A stretch of DNA of 10,858 bases from an uncultured Acidimicrobiaceae bacterium (GCA_903934195.1 CAIZMV010000329.1:1-10858), one strand, 5' to 3'; positions 1-6,541 are shown, counted from the first letter of the stretch. Numbers and translations are program-made. Notes: generated from the sequence alone by a model not told the origin.

Positions 1-63
1 GCGAGTCATACAGATCTTTGTTTAGGCAACGGGACTGACTCACCGATAGAGTTTTAAACCATT

Positions 64-140
64 CGGGCTGTAGCGCAGCTTGGTAGCGCGCTTGTCTGGG
101 GGACAAGAGGTCGTGGGTTCAAATCCCGCCAGCCCGACCA
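64..140 (+). tRNA. tRNA-Pro (anticodon GGG)
   Basis: The sequence folds as a complete cloverleaf. The acceptor stem is CGGGCTG (64-70) with CAGCCCG (130-136), followed by A137 and an encoded CCA (138-140). The D stem is GCGC/GCGC. The anticodon stem is CTTGT (91-95) with ACAAG (103-107), enclosing the seven-base loop CTGGGGG, which places anticodon GGG at 98-100. The T arm has the loop TTCAAAT closed by GTGGG/CCCGC with one G-T pair. The GGG anticodon reads proline CCC and CCU codons. No integrase or direct repeat next to it suggests use as an attachment site inside this window. Confidence 0.96.
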
Positions 141-164
141 ATGAAATCGTCGCCTGTAATGGGT

Positions 165-176
165 GGGGAAGAAGAG
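165..176 (+). promoter_or_regulatory. Ribosome binding site supporting the SRAP start at 187
   Basis: The purine-rich stretch GGGGAAGAAGAG ends about ten bases before the ATG at 187. That spacing suits this start and not the in-frame ATG at 163, which would lie upstream of the site. It agrees with the protein argument that the catalytic cysteine must be residue 2. Confidence 0.5.
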
Positions 177-186
177 TAATTGCAAA

Positions 187-906
187 ATGTGTGGTCGCTT
201 TGTTGGAGCGTTCAGTGCTGAAGTACTGATGGACGAGATGTCGGATGCATTGTCAGAAGCAAAGATGACCATCACATTCGGTGAGGACAGTTTGTTGGCA
301 CCGAACTACAACACAGCTCCAACGCACATTGTGCCGATTCTCCGAAACGAGGAGTCGAATATTGTTGTTGATCCGATGCAATGGGGGCTCGTGCCGTCAT
401 GGTCTAAAGACCCAAGTGTCGGGTCAAAGCTCATCAATGCTCGTTCTGAGACAATTACGGAGAAGCCATCGTTTCGACAATCAGTACCAAGTCGGCGGTG
501 CATTATTCCGATGAGTGGGTTTTATGAATGGGATAGAACAGACCCGAAACGCAAGGTTCCATATTTCGTGACGCGTGAAGATGGTTGCGTCATGCTGGTG
601 GCAGGTATTTGGACTGCATCGCCTGCACTTGACGGCCGCCACACTTTTTCATTGATCACTCGCGAGAGCGTCGATGACCTGTCGCACATTCACAGCAGGA
701 GTCCGGTTGAACTTTGTGCAAATGATGCTCTGGAATGGATGTGTAACCCAGTTCCTCCACTCGAATTGTTTGCACCTGATCTTCAACCACGATTCGCAGC
801 GAGAAAAGTATCAACTTTGGTGAACAGCGTGAAGAACAACTACAAATCTTTACTTGATGAATATGTAGAGATCACCGTGAAGAGTGACCCTGACACTCTG
901 TTCTAG
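187..906 (+). CDS. SRAP-domain protein (YedK/HMCES family), abasic-site DNA-protein crosslinker
   Basis: The product is 239 residues, full length for a bacterial SRAP protein. Family members protect single-stranded DNA at abasic sites by forming a thiazolidine crosslink through the N-terminal cysteine after Met removal. I chose the ATG at 187, not the in-frame ATG at 163, because it makes Cys residue 2 in MCGRF and has a good ribosome binding site. Other family motifs visible are NYNTAPT (40-46), WGLVPSW (66-72), NARSET (84-89, active-site Asn), SGFYEW (110-115, active-site Glu) and IHSRSPV with the expected active-site His169. The last motif is usually H-x-R-M-P; here Met is replaced by Ser, a minor departure. 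The stop codon lies in a CTAG palindrome shared with the convergent HIT gene. Its own promoter is not obvious, and it may be read through from the tRNA. The family call is very secure; the biochemical role is inferred from homologues. Confidence 0.95.
   Translation: MCGRFVGAFSAEVLMDEMSDALSEAKMTITFGEDSLLAPNYNTAPTHIVPILRNEESNIVVDPMQWGLVPSWSKDPSVGSKLINARSETITEKPSFRQSVPSRRCIIPMSGFYEWDRTDPKRKVPYFVTREDGCVMLVAGIWTASPALDGRHTFSLITRESVDDLSHIHSRSPVELCANDALEWMCNPVPPLELFAPDLQPRFAARKVSTLVNSVKNNYKSLLDEYVEITVKSDPDTLF
881..899. terminator. Possible hairpin at the convergent SRAP/HIT junction
   Basis: AGAGTG (881-886) and CACTCT (894-899) form a perfect six-base inverted repeat around a seven-base loop. It lies in the last codons of the SRAP gene and three bases beyond the HIT stop on the other strand. 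The plus-strand continuation is only mildly T-rich and the minus-strand one is not. If it acts at all, it may mark or protect the 3' end of the minus-strand transcript. Weak call. Confidence 0.2.
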
Positions 907-1304
907 ATACGAGCCAATTCGCTCATTAGCTTTTCGGCTTGCGCCTCCAGCACACTGCGCTCGACACTTGCTGCGGCATTAGCGAAGTTCAATTCGCTCA
1001 TGGTGTCTGTCGGGATTAAATGAATATGGCAATGATTGATTTCGTAGCCAGCGATTATCAGGCCTACCCGTTCACACGGAAACGCTCGTGATATTGCAGA
1101 TGAGATTCGGTGTGCTACAGCAAATAAGTGGGCTGAAAGTTCGGCGCTCATGTCAATCCAATGGTCAACTTCTTCAATTGGTACAACGAGAACATGGCCA
1201 TCAGCGAGAGGATTAATGCTTAAGAACGCCACACAGAGCGAGTCGCGGTACACAAAGGTTCCGGGAATCTGCCCTTCAATGATGCGCGTGAAAATAGTTG
1301 TCAT
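903..1304 (-). CDS. HIT-family (histidine triad) nucleotide hydrolase/transferase
   Basis: The product is 133 residues, typical for HIT/HINT-like proteins, which hydrolyse or transfer nucleoside monophosphates from phosphoramidates, dinucleoside polyphosphates or similar substrates. It opens with IFTRIIEGQIP, the usual start of the fold, and has NPLADGHVLVVP (31-42). The histidine triad HCHIHL is at 91-96; by comparison with HINT proteins the middle residue, His93, is the nucleophile. The start overlaps the stop of the upstream dehydrogenase gene as ATGA, so the two are very likely co-transcribed and translationally coupled. The stop codon shares the CTAG palindrome with the opposing SRAP gene. 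The exact substrate cannot be read from the sequence. Confidence 0.93.
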   Translation of the reverse strand: MTTIFTRIIEGQIPGTFVYRDSLCVAFLSINPLADGHVLVVPIEEVDHWIDMSAELSAHLFAVAHRISSAISRAFPCERVGLIIAGYEINHCHIHLIPTDTMSELNFANAAASVERSVLEAQAEKLMSELARI

Positions 1305-2113
1305 CCTGTGTATCCGCCAGACACATTGAAAACATCGCCCGTGCAGTATTCAGATTCAGGCCCACACAGAAAACGAATCATGTCTGCAAGTTCATCAGGT
1401 TCTCCCAGGCGACCTTTTCCAATCCTCATGGTGATCCCGGCCATCATGGTTTCACTAAATGGCGTGAGTAGTGGAGTGCGTATGTAGCCGGGACAGATGG
1501 CATTGACATTGATTCCCAGCGGAGCAACTTCAGCAGCTACGGCTTTTGTCAGTGTAATGATTCCGGCTTTTGCAACAGAGTAATGAGGTGCCCCAGCGGC
1601 TGGGTAGAGACCAAGTACTGACGAAATATTGATGATGCGGCCAGAGCGCTGAGGTTGCATGTGCGTTAGAGCTGCACGGCACCCATAAAACGCTCCGTAG
1701 AGATGAACCCTTATCATTCGGTCCCAGTTTTCATCTGTTAGATCGCGTAGATAGTTCATGGGGTTCATCTGATTGATTTCACCAGCCATTCTCTTTGTCA
1801 CGTTCTCTATCATCAGGTCTGTTTTAGAAGCCGTGTCTTGCGGTGCGATGCCGGCATTGTTGACCATGATGTCGAGGCGACCCAACTTCTTGACGCAGTC
1901 ATCGACAGCAGAGGTGAACGCAGCTGAATCCGTCACGTCAAACGCATACGCGACGCCGCCAACTTCGTTCGCTACTTTCTCTGCTGCGTTGAGGTCTAAG
2001 TCGTTGACGGCTACTAAAACTCCATCGGCCGCAAGTCGTCTGGCTGCGGCAGCTCCGAGGCCAGAGCCTCCACCGGTGATGAAGGCAACTTGGTTTTCGA
2101 GGGCAGGTTTCAT
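1301..2113 (-). CDS. Short-chain dehydrogenase/reductase (SDR), probably NAD(H)-dependent
   Basis: This 270-residue protein has the classical SDR layout. The cofactor motif GGGSGLG is at 14-20. Asp38 at the end of the second strand favours NAD over NADP. NNAG is at 85-88, and the catalytic residues are Ser165, Tyr178 and Lys182 (YSVAK). ICPGYIRTPL follows the catalytic region. Between NNAG and the helix starting DENWDRM is an insert some 20 residues longer than in minimal SDRs (about 92-123), seen in some actinobacterial SDR subfamilies. It is the first gene of a two-gene minus-strand unit with the HIT gene (ATGA overlap) and is divergent from the phosphatidyltransferase gene. No clear ribosome binding site precedes the ATG. 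Substrate unknown; the family also holds 3-oxoacyl-ACP reductase-like and alcohol dehydrogenase-like enzymes, so no specific reaction is assigned. Confidence 0.93.
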   Translation of the reverse strand: MKPALENQVAFITGGGSGLGAAAARRLAADGVLVAVNDLDLNAAEKVANEVGGVAYAFDVTDSAAFTSAVDDCVKKLGRLDIMVNNAGIAPQDTASKTDLMIENVTKRMAGEINQMNPMNYLRDLTDENWDRMIRVHLYGAFYGCRAALTHMQPQRSGRIINISSVLGLYPAAGAPHYSVAKAGIITLTKAVAAEVAPLGINVNAICPGYIRTPLLTPFSETMMAGITMRIGKGRLGEPDELADMIRFLCGPESEYCTGDVFNVSGGYTG

Positions 2114-2170
2114 ATCTGCAGACTATGCCGATGCTCAATGTGGAAAGGTCACTGGGGCTACCATCTGGTT

Positions 2171-2734
2171 GTGCGTATTCGTGAAAATCTGACTATTCCG
2201 AATGTGCTGTCTCTACTGCGCCTTGCCATGCTGCCAACCTTTGTCAGTTTGTTTGCCGATGGCAGGGTTGTAGCAGGCAGTTGGTTTTTTGGCCTCCTTG
2301 CATCGACTGATTGGATCGACGGCTACATAGCGAGACGTTTTAATCAGGTGAGCGAACTGGGAAAGATTCTTGACCCGATCGCAGATCGCACCGTGTTCTT
2401 TGTTGGAATTGGCGCCGCCTTGTACTACGACTACCTGCCGATGTGGTTCGGGATTGTCATCTTGATTCGGGAAGTGTCAATAGCCGTCCTCATGGTTGTT
2501 GCTACGGCCATGGGAATGGAAAGATTCCCCGTGACGCGTCTCGGGAAGTGGGCAACGTTTGCCTTGATGGCTGCAGTTCCGTGGATCACTCTTGGTTCTG
2601 CCGGGGGAGCTTGGACTGTGTTCACCTACATGGGGTGGGCAGTCGGTATCCCGGGCGTCTTTGTTTCATATAAGTCGTTCTTTGAGTATTTGCCGACGGT
2701 GAGGAGTCACTTGGCGTCGGGACGAAGGTCGTAG
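2171..2734 (+). CDS. CDP-alcohol phosphatidyltransferase (PgsA-like)
   Basis: This integral membrane enzyme exchanges CMP on a CDP-activated lipid for an alcohol; in the PgsA branch the acceptor is glycerol 3-phosphate, giving phosphatidylglycerophosphate. The family signature D-x2-D-G-x2-A-R-x8-G-x3-D-x3-D is complete at residues 47-72 (from DWIDGYIAR to DPIAD). N-terminal IPNVLSLLR at 9-17 is typical of PgsA proteins. Several hydrophobic segments surround it, as expected for a six-helix membrane protein. I chose the GTG at 2171 because the family usually begins a few residues before this motif, giving 187 residues. ATG at 2138 and, overlapping the dehydrogenase start, ATG at 2090 are in-frame alternatives; none has a strong ribosome binding site. 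A PgsA paralogue (pgsA2, Rv1822) lies upstream of gcvH in M. tuberculosis too. The true acceptor alcohol is not certain. Confidence 0.88.
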   Translation: MRIRENLTIPNVLSLLRLAMLPTFVSLFADGRVVAGSWFFGLLASTDWIDGYIARRFNQVSELGKILDPIADRTVFFVGIGAALYYDYLPMWFGIVILIREVSIAVLMVVATAMGMERFPVTRLGKWATFALMAAVPWITLGSAGGAWTVFTYMGWAVGIPGVFVSYKSFFEYLPTVRSHLASGRRS

Positions 2735-2751
2735 AGAGTACCGTTAGTGAA

Positions 2752-3129
2752 GTGACAGTTCCTTCCCAACTCCGATATTCAAAAGATCATGAATGGGTGC
2801 TCATCGATGGCTCTCGGGCCAGGGTTGGCATCACTGACTATGCACAAGATGCATTGGGAGACATTGTGTTCATCCAATTGCCAGAGGTTGGGTCCGTCAT
2901 CACACTGCACGATGGTCTTGGTGAGATCGAAAGCACAAAGAGCGTGAACGATGTTTATGCCCCTGTCGCAGGAACTGTGGTCGCAGTTAACGAGGCGTTG
3001 ATTGCGACTCCGGAACTTCTGAATACTGACCCTTATGTAGCGGGTTGGATCTGCGATATTGAGGTATCAGAAATCAACGAAGCAGAGTTGATGAGCCCAG
3101 AGCAGTACTCAGCACTGATTGGTGCGTAG
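2752..3129 (+). CDS. gcvH: Glycine cleavage system H protein (lipoyl carrier)
   Basis: GcvH shuttles the aminomethyl group from the P protein to the T protein on a lipoyl arm. The 125-residue length is normal. The N-terminal region has YSKDHEWV (9-16) and GITDYAQDALGDIVF (26-40), typical of the family. The lipoylated lysine is Lys63 in GEIESTKSVNDVYAP. The C-terminal part (LLNTDPYVAGWICDIEV) is also canonical. The start is GTG, 17 bases after the phosphatidyltransferase stop, with a weak GAGAG about 13 bases upstream. It is followed after 12 bases by the garA-like gene, as in mycobacteria and corynebacteria. No glycine riboswitch precedes it, unlike gcvP in the same window. Confidence 0.97.
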   Translation: MTVPSQLRYSKDHEWVLIDGSRARVGITDYAQDALGDIVFIQLPEVGSVITLHDGLGEIESTKSVNDVYAPVAGTVVAVNEALIATPELLNTDPYVAGWICDIEVSEINEAELMSPEQYSALIGA

Positions 3130-3141
3130 TAGCTAGTAGTT

Positions 3142-3633
3142 ATGTCGTACGTGTTTTGCAACCAGTGTGGCCATCGGAACCCACCCGTATCTGCATTCTG
3201 CTCTGCGTGTGGAACCGTCCTAGATATTGTCTCTGACCACACGATTACATTGGCAAAGACAGATTCTCTTCAAGATGCTCCAGGACCAGACGACGATGTT
3301 CAGGTCTCTCTGACAAGCATTTCGCGTGGGACAGCAATTTTGGTACTGCGCGGCGGGGAAGGAGAGGGCGACCACTTCGTGTTGTCTTCGCCTGTTACCA
3401 ATATCGGTCGACATGCTGATTCGGATATTGCACTTGATGACATCACTGTGTCTCGTCGACATTGTGAGATCACGTCGGAGAACAGTCGATTCATAGTTCG
3501 TGATGTCGGCTCCTTGAACGGTACCTATGTGAACCAGAAGAGAGTTGACATGGTTGAACTAACACAGGGTGACGACTTGCAAATCGGTAAATTCCATCTT
3601 GTCTTCTTAGAGCGGCCGGATGAAAAATCATGA
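3142..3633 (+). CDS. garA: GarA/OdhI-like FHA protein with N-terminal zinc ribbon
   Basis: Residues 80-155 form a forkhead-associated domain very close to GarA/OdhI: GRH (89-91), DSDIALDDITVSRRH (93-107), GSLNGTYVN (123-131) and QIGKFHLVFL (147-156). FHA residues expected to contact phosphothreonine are present (Arg90, Ser104, His107, Asn126). In relatives the protein binds and adjusts 2-oxoglutarate dehydrogenase and glutamate-metabolising enzymes, and is switched off when its N-terminal ETTS threonines are phosphorylated by Ser/Thr kinases. Here the N-terminus differs. Four cysteines (6, 9, 20, 23) in two C-x2-C pairs make a likely zinc ribbon, and no ETTS motif is present; Thr34 and Thr36 in DHTITL are possible substitutes. 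It sits between gcvH and the ftsR-like gene, overlapping the latter as ATGA. The family is secure; the kinase switch is unproven. Confidence 0.9.
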   Translation: MSYVFCNQCGHRNPPVSAFCSACGTVLDIVSDHTITLAKTDSLQDAPGPDDDVQVSLTSISRGTAILVLRGGEGEGDHFVLSSPVTNIGRHADSDIALDDITVSRRHCEITSENSRFIVRDVGSLNGTYVNQKRVDMVELTQGDDLQIGKFHLVFLERPDEKS

Positions 3634-4445
3634 GTGAACGTGACTATCTCTCTATAGGCGAAGTACTTGCCCAGCTTCTGGAAGAATTTCCTGACGTCAC
3701 TATTTCCAAGATTCGTTTCCTTGAGAGCCAAGGTTTGATTGTTCCAGAGAGAACGCCTTCCGGTTACAGAAAATTCACCTCAGCTGAAGTAGAATGTCTC
3801 CGTTTCATTCTGCAAGAGCAGAAGAACAACTACCTTCCGTTACGCGTTATCAAGGGCAAGCTCGAAGACGAGAGTCAAGACATCAGCCGTGATTTAGACA
3901 ACATCAGCGAATTGGTTTCCACGTCTGGTCACCCTGCAGCACGCGCAGCAATGCCGCGACCAGCCGCTGCTGAACAATCTTCTCAGCTGGAACAAGACCC
4001 CATCGTGCCTGCGTCTGTTAAGCGTCAACAACGAAAAGTTGCCCTTCAGCATGCAGACAAAACAGAATCAATTCCCCGTGATCAACTTTTAGAGCAAGTG
4101 CATATTGATTCTGCATTCCTCAAAGATTTAGAAGCAGCAGGGCTCGTGAGCGGCCATAACGTGGGTGACACGACGTTTTTTGATACTCACTCTGCAGCCA
4201 TTGCTCGCACCGCTGGTCGTTTTCAGGAAATGGGAATCGACATCCGACATTTGCGTGCATGGAAATCCTCTGCTGATCGGGAACTTAGTTTGTTTGAACA
4301 AAGAATTCTCCCGCTTCTGCGACAAAGGAATCCGGCGTCGCGTGATGAAGCTCTTGAAATGCTTGCGGAGTTCATGGAACTTGGTGGCGAATTGCGTAAC
4401 TCGCTGTTGATGCGAGATATCGCTCGGTTGACGGAACAGAAGTAA
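3630..4445 (+). CDS. ftsR: MerR-family regulator, FtsR (Rv1828)-like
   Basis: The product is 271 residues. The N-terminal winged helix-turn-helix (about 6-75) begins YLSIGEVLAQL, continues ISKIRFLESQGLI and ends in the wing RTPSGYRKFT and the segment LRFILQEQKNNYLPL. This is the DNA-binding layout of the Rv1828/FtsR subgroup, whose corynebacterial member activates ftsZ and affects cell division. A variable, Ala/Pro/Gln-rich linker (about 108-140) leads to a helical C-terminal domain. No metal-binding cysteine cluster of classic MerR sensors is present. The start ATG overlaps the stop of the garA-like gene (ATGA), so the two are probably translationally coupled. It is followed after two bases by the DUF151 gene. 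Name given by domain similarity and neighbourhood; target genes here are unknown. Confidence 0.85.
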   Translation: MSERDYLSIGEVLAQLLEEFPDVTISKIRFLESQGLIVPERTPSGYRKFTSAEVECLRFILQEQKNNYLPLRVIKGKLEDESQDISRDLDNISELVSTSGHPAARAAMPRPAAAEQSSQLEQDPIVPASVKRQQRKVALQHADKTESIPRDQLLEQVHIDSAFLKDLEAAGLVSGHNVGDTTFFDTHSAAIARTAGRFQEMGIDIRHLRAWKSSADRELSLFEQRILPLLRQRNPASRDEALEMLAEFMELGGELRNSLLMRDIARLTEQK

Positions 4446-4447
4446 AC

Positions 4448-4939
4448 ATGAAGTCTCTGTCTGTACGTGGAGTACGAATTGATCGGTTGTCAAACACGCC
4501 TGTAGTTACCTTGCGGGAAGAAGACGCTCCCCGTCGACAATTTGAAATCTTCATCGGTGCGCCAGAGGCTGCGGCCATCAAGACTGCACTTGACGCTGAA
4601 CAAACGCCTCGCCCTCTATCGCACGACTTGTTTGTTCTCGCTCTCGAACGGGTGTCGGTCTCGGTAAGTCGCGTTGTTCTGACTCATGTTTCGAACGGCA
4701 CCTACTATGCCGATCTAGTACTCACTCCAGACGGTGGGCCAGAAGTGACTGTGTCGAGCAGGCCGTCCGATGCTCTAGCCATTGCTCTGCGGGCGTCGTG
4801 CCCTATTTTCGTGCTAGACGACCTCATTGATTTGGTCGGCGAAGTGATTGAAGAGGATGAATCCCGCACAGACACTGGGATTATCGACGAATTTAGAGAT
4901 TTCATTGAGAATATTTCCCCGGAAGATTTTGATACCTGA
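4448..4939 (+). CDS. DUF151 bifunctional nuclease-domain protein
   Basis: This 163-residue protein matches the bifunctional nuclease (BFN, DUF151) family over nearly its whole length. Visible family features are the EIFIGAPEAAAIKTAL segment (33-48), RPLSHDL (55-61), the NGTYYADLVL strand pair (83-92) and the signature SRPSDALAIALR (104-115), then PIFVLDDLI. The C-terminal tail (about 130-163) is very acidic. Plant members have been reported to cleave DNA and RNA; in bacteria the role is poorly defined, and the M. tuberculosis relative is Rv1829 in the same gene order. It begins two bases after the ftsR-like stop, so it is in the same operon. A 94-base gap follows before the next gene. Family call strong, function weak. 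Confidence 0.9.
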   Translation: MKSLSVRGVRIDRLSNTPVVTLREEDAPRRQFEIFIGAPEAAAIKTALDAEQTPRPLSHDLFVLALERVSVSVSRVVLTHVSNGTYYADLVLTPDGGPEVTVSSRPSDALAIALRASCPIFVLDDLIDLVGEVIEEDESRTDTGIIDEFRDFIENISPEDFDT

Positions 4940-5033
4940 CATCTTGACGGGAGAGCCCTTTCGGCCGTAGCGTCTTACACCCGCGTAGTTTCCATTTCGG
5001 AGCGAAGCTAGCGCCAAGCGAATCGGTACTTCA

Positions 5034-5486
5034 ATGACTCAAACTTTCAGTGGAACGCAGGCAGCAGACGTAGTGGGAATTACCTATCGTCGTCTTGACT
5101 ACTGGGCACGTACAGACCTTGTACGTCCATCTGGAACTGATGCCGCAGGAAGCGGTAGCCGCCGTCGATACACCTATCGCGACTTACTTGAATTACGGAT
5201 CATCAAGCAGCTTCTTGATGCCGGTATCCGATTGGAGTCCATTCGTGATGTATTTGCTTATCTACGTGACCACATTGAGACCGATATTTCAGCGGCGCAT
5301 TTGGTAATCGACGGCTCATCCGTGGTTCTTTGCAACGGAGACGAATTGATCGACGTGTTGCGCCATGGACAAGGTGTTCTGAATATTCTTCCGATGGATT
5401 CAGTGCGTGAACAAGTAGACAAACAAATTGTGTTGCTTCATCCTGTCGACGATTCATTTGATGAAGAAATCTCGCGGGCTGTGTAA
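5034..5486 (+). CDS. MerR-family regulator, Rv1830-like
   Basis: This protein is 150 residues with one MerR-type winged helix-turn-helix (about 8-75): QAADVVGITYRRLDYWART, a basic wing SGSRRRYTYRDLLEL, then LLDAGIRLESIRDVF. The C-terminal half (about 85-150) is a small domain with VIDGSSVVLCNGDELIDVL and an acidic end. It resembles M. tuberculosis Rv1830, a growth and cell-division regulator described as ResR/McdR, by domain and by position after the DUF151 gene; the mycobacterial protein is longer. The gene is preceded by the widest gap in the cluster (94 bases), which includes a short inverted repeat at 4996-5006, so it may have its own promoter. It ends two bases before gcvT. Being next to gcvT makes co-expression likely, but does not show that it regulates gcv. 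Confidence 0.82.
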   Translation: MTQTFSGTQAADVVGITYRRLDYWARTDLVRPSGTDAAGSGSRRRYTYRDLLELRIIKQLLDAGIRLESIRDVFAYLRDHIETDISAAHLVIDGSSVVLCNGDELIDVLRHGQGVLNILPMDSVREQVDKQIVLLHPVDDSFDEEISRAV

Positions 5487-5488
5487 AG

Positions 5489-6541
5489 GTGCGTTTCTCG
5501 CCACTTGATGCTACGCATCGTTCACTAGACGCAAAGATGGTTCCCTTCGGCGGTTGGGACATGCCGTTGGCGTATCCGTCAGGAACTCTTGCCGAACATG
5601 CTGCATGTCGCTCGGGTGCAGTCATCTTTGATGTTTCTCACTTAGGGACAGTTCGTGTTGAGGGCGAGAATGCGTTTGAACAGCTTCAAGCATGTCTTAC
5701 AAATGACCTATCGCGGATAGCTCCAGGTCGCGCTCAGTACACGCACTTGCTTGATAAAGGTGACGCAAGTGTTCTCGATGACATCATCGTGTGGTGGGTC
5801 AGTGATCTGGTTTTCGACGTGATGCCAAATGCCTCAAATACAGAGCGCGTTGTTGCGGCTATTGGTGGAACTGACACTACGAGTACTCGCGCAGTTATCG
5901 CGGTGCAAGGACCACAGGCGCGAGCAGTTGTGGCAAAGTTCAGTGCTGAGGCTGCGGCAGTTCGACGTTTTACAGTTCAAGAATTGCAAGTCTGTGGTTT
6001 CTCATGCGTTGTCGCGGGGACTGGCTACACAGGTGAAGACGGTATTGAAATTGCTGTGCCAAATGAAGGTGCGGCAATTGTGTGGAAAGCCCTTTACGAT
6101 GCTGGCGCAATTCCTGCAGGCTTAGGTGCACGTGACACTCTTCGTCTCGAAGCCGGGTTACCGCTACATGGACATGAACTGGGAGAGGGCATTACGTCCC
6201 TACAAGCCGGACTTGAGTGGGTTGTTGCATGGGACAAGCCTGATTTTTTTGGAAAGACAGCTTTGCTGAAAGAGAAAGAAAGAGGAGTAGCACGTCGATT
6301 AGTCGGTATCTCTATTCCCGGACGCCGTCCTGCACGTGACGGCACACGCGTTCTTGACTCGGCCGGATCTGAGATCGGCTTTGTCAGCAGCGGAAATTTC
6401 TCGCCAACACTCGGACACTGCGTTGCCATGGCGTTCGTATCGCCATCCGTAAACGTGGGTGATTCAGTCTCGATGGATGTTCGGGGAACGCTCATCGACG
6501 GAGTGGTTGTAGCTACTCCGTTTGTTGCGAAGAAGAAGTAG
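5489..6541 (+). CDS. gcvT: Aminomethyltransferase, glycine cleavage T protein
   Basis: GcvT moves the one-carbon unit from the aminomethyl-lipoyl H protein to tetrahydrofolate, releasing ammonia. The 350-residue length is close to the family norm. Family motifs are SPLDATHRSLDAKMVPFGGW (4-23), DVSHLG (48-53), the region around GRAQYT with Asp97-Asp98 in LDDIIV, which should supply the catalytic aspartate, and GARDTLRLEAG (213-223). The start is GTG two bases after the MerR stop; the conserved N-terminal motif needs this start, since the next ATG (5537) would remove it. The 3' end overlaps the convergent helical-protein gene by 29 bases. In the mycobacterial gene order as I recall it, gcvT is not in this cluster, so its place here differs. 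Confidence 0.97.
   Translation: MRFSPLDATHRSLDAKMVPFGGWDMPLAYPSGTLAEHAACRSGAVIFDVSHLGTVRVEGENAFEQLQACLTNDLSRIAPGRAQYTHLLDKGDASVLDDIIVWWVSDLVFDVMPNASNTERVVAAIGGTDTTSTRAVIAVQGPQARAVVAKFSAEAAAVRRFTVQELQVCGFSCVVAGTGYTGEDGIEIAVPNEGAAIVWKALYDAGAIPAGLGARDTLRLEAGLPLHGHELGEGITSLQAGLEWVVAWDKPDFFGKTALLKEKERGVARRLVGISIPGRRPARDGTRVLDSAGSEIGFVSSGNFSPTLGHCVAMAFVSPSVNVGDSVSMDVRGTLIDGVVVATPFVAKKK
6500..6519. terminator. Possible hairpin at the convergent gcvT/unknown-gene junction
   Basis: The bases 6500-6519 can fold on the plus strand into an eight-pair stem (two G-U pairs) with a TGTA loop, followed by GTTTGTT. The structure lies inside the last codons of gcvT and covers the stop codon of the opposing gene. 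On the minus strand the two G-U pairs become mismatches, leaving a stem interrupted after five pairs, with no T tract. It could act as a weak terminator or a 3' end stabiliser for one of the two colliding transcripts. Low confidence. Confidence 0.2.

Noticed and set aside
18..52. Possible promoter of the tRNA gene (TTGTTT at 18-23 and TAGAGT at 47-52)
   Set aside because: The spacing of 23 bases is too long and both boxes are poor matches, so I could not support a promoter call.
64..186. tRNA-Pro as an integration site for a mobile element
   Set aside because: No integrase, excisionase or repeated tRNA 3' end is visible, and the following gene is a housekeeping SRAP gene.
54..275. Minus-strand open frame of 73 codons across the tRNA and the SRAP start
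   Set aside because: It covers the whole tRNA-Pro gene in antisense. Part of its translation (WSGWRDLNPRPL) is the well-known spurious peptide read from antisense tRNA sequence.
1773..2192. Plus-strand open frame of 139 codons opposite the SDR gene
   Set aside because: It is a shadow of the dehydrogenase, whose cofactor and catalytic motifs are all on the minus strand; the translation shows no domain.
5203..5625. Minus-strand open frame of 140 codons across the MerR/gcvT junction
   Set aside because: It lies opposite two well-supported genes with conserved motifs and shows no recognisable features.
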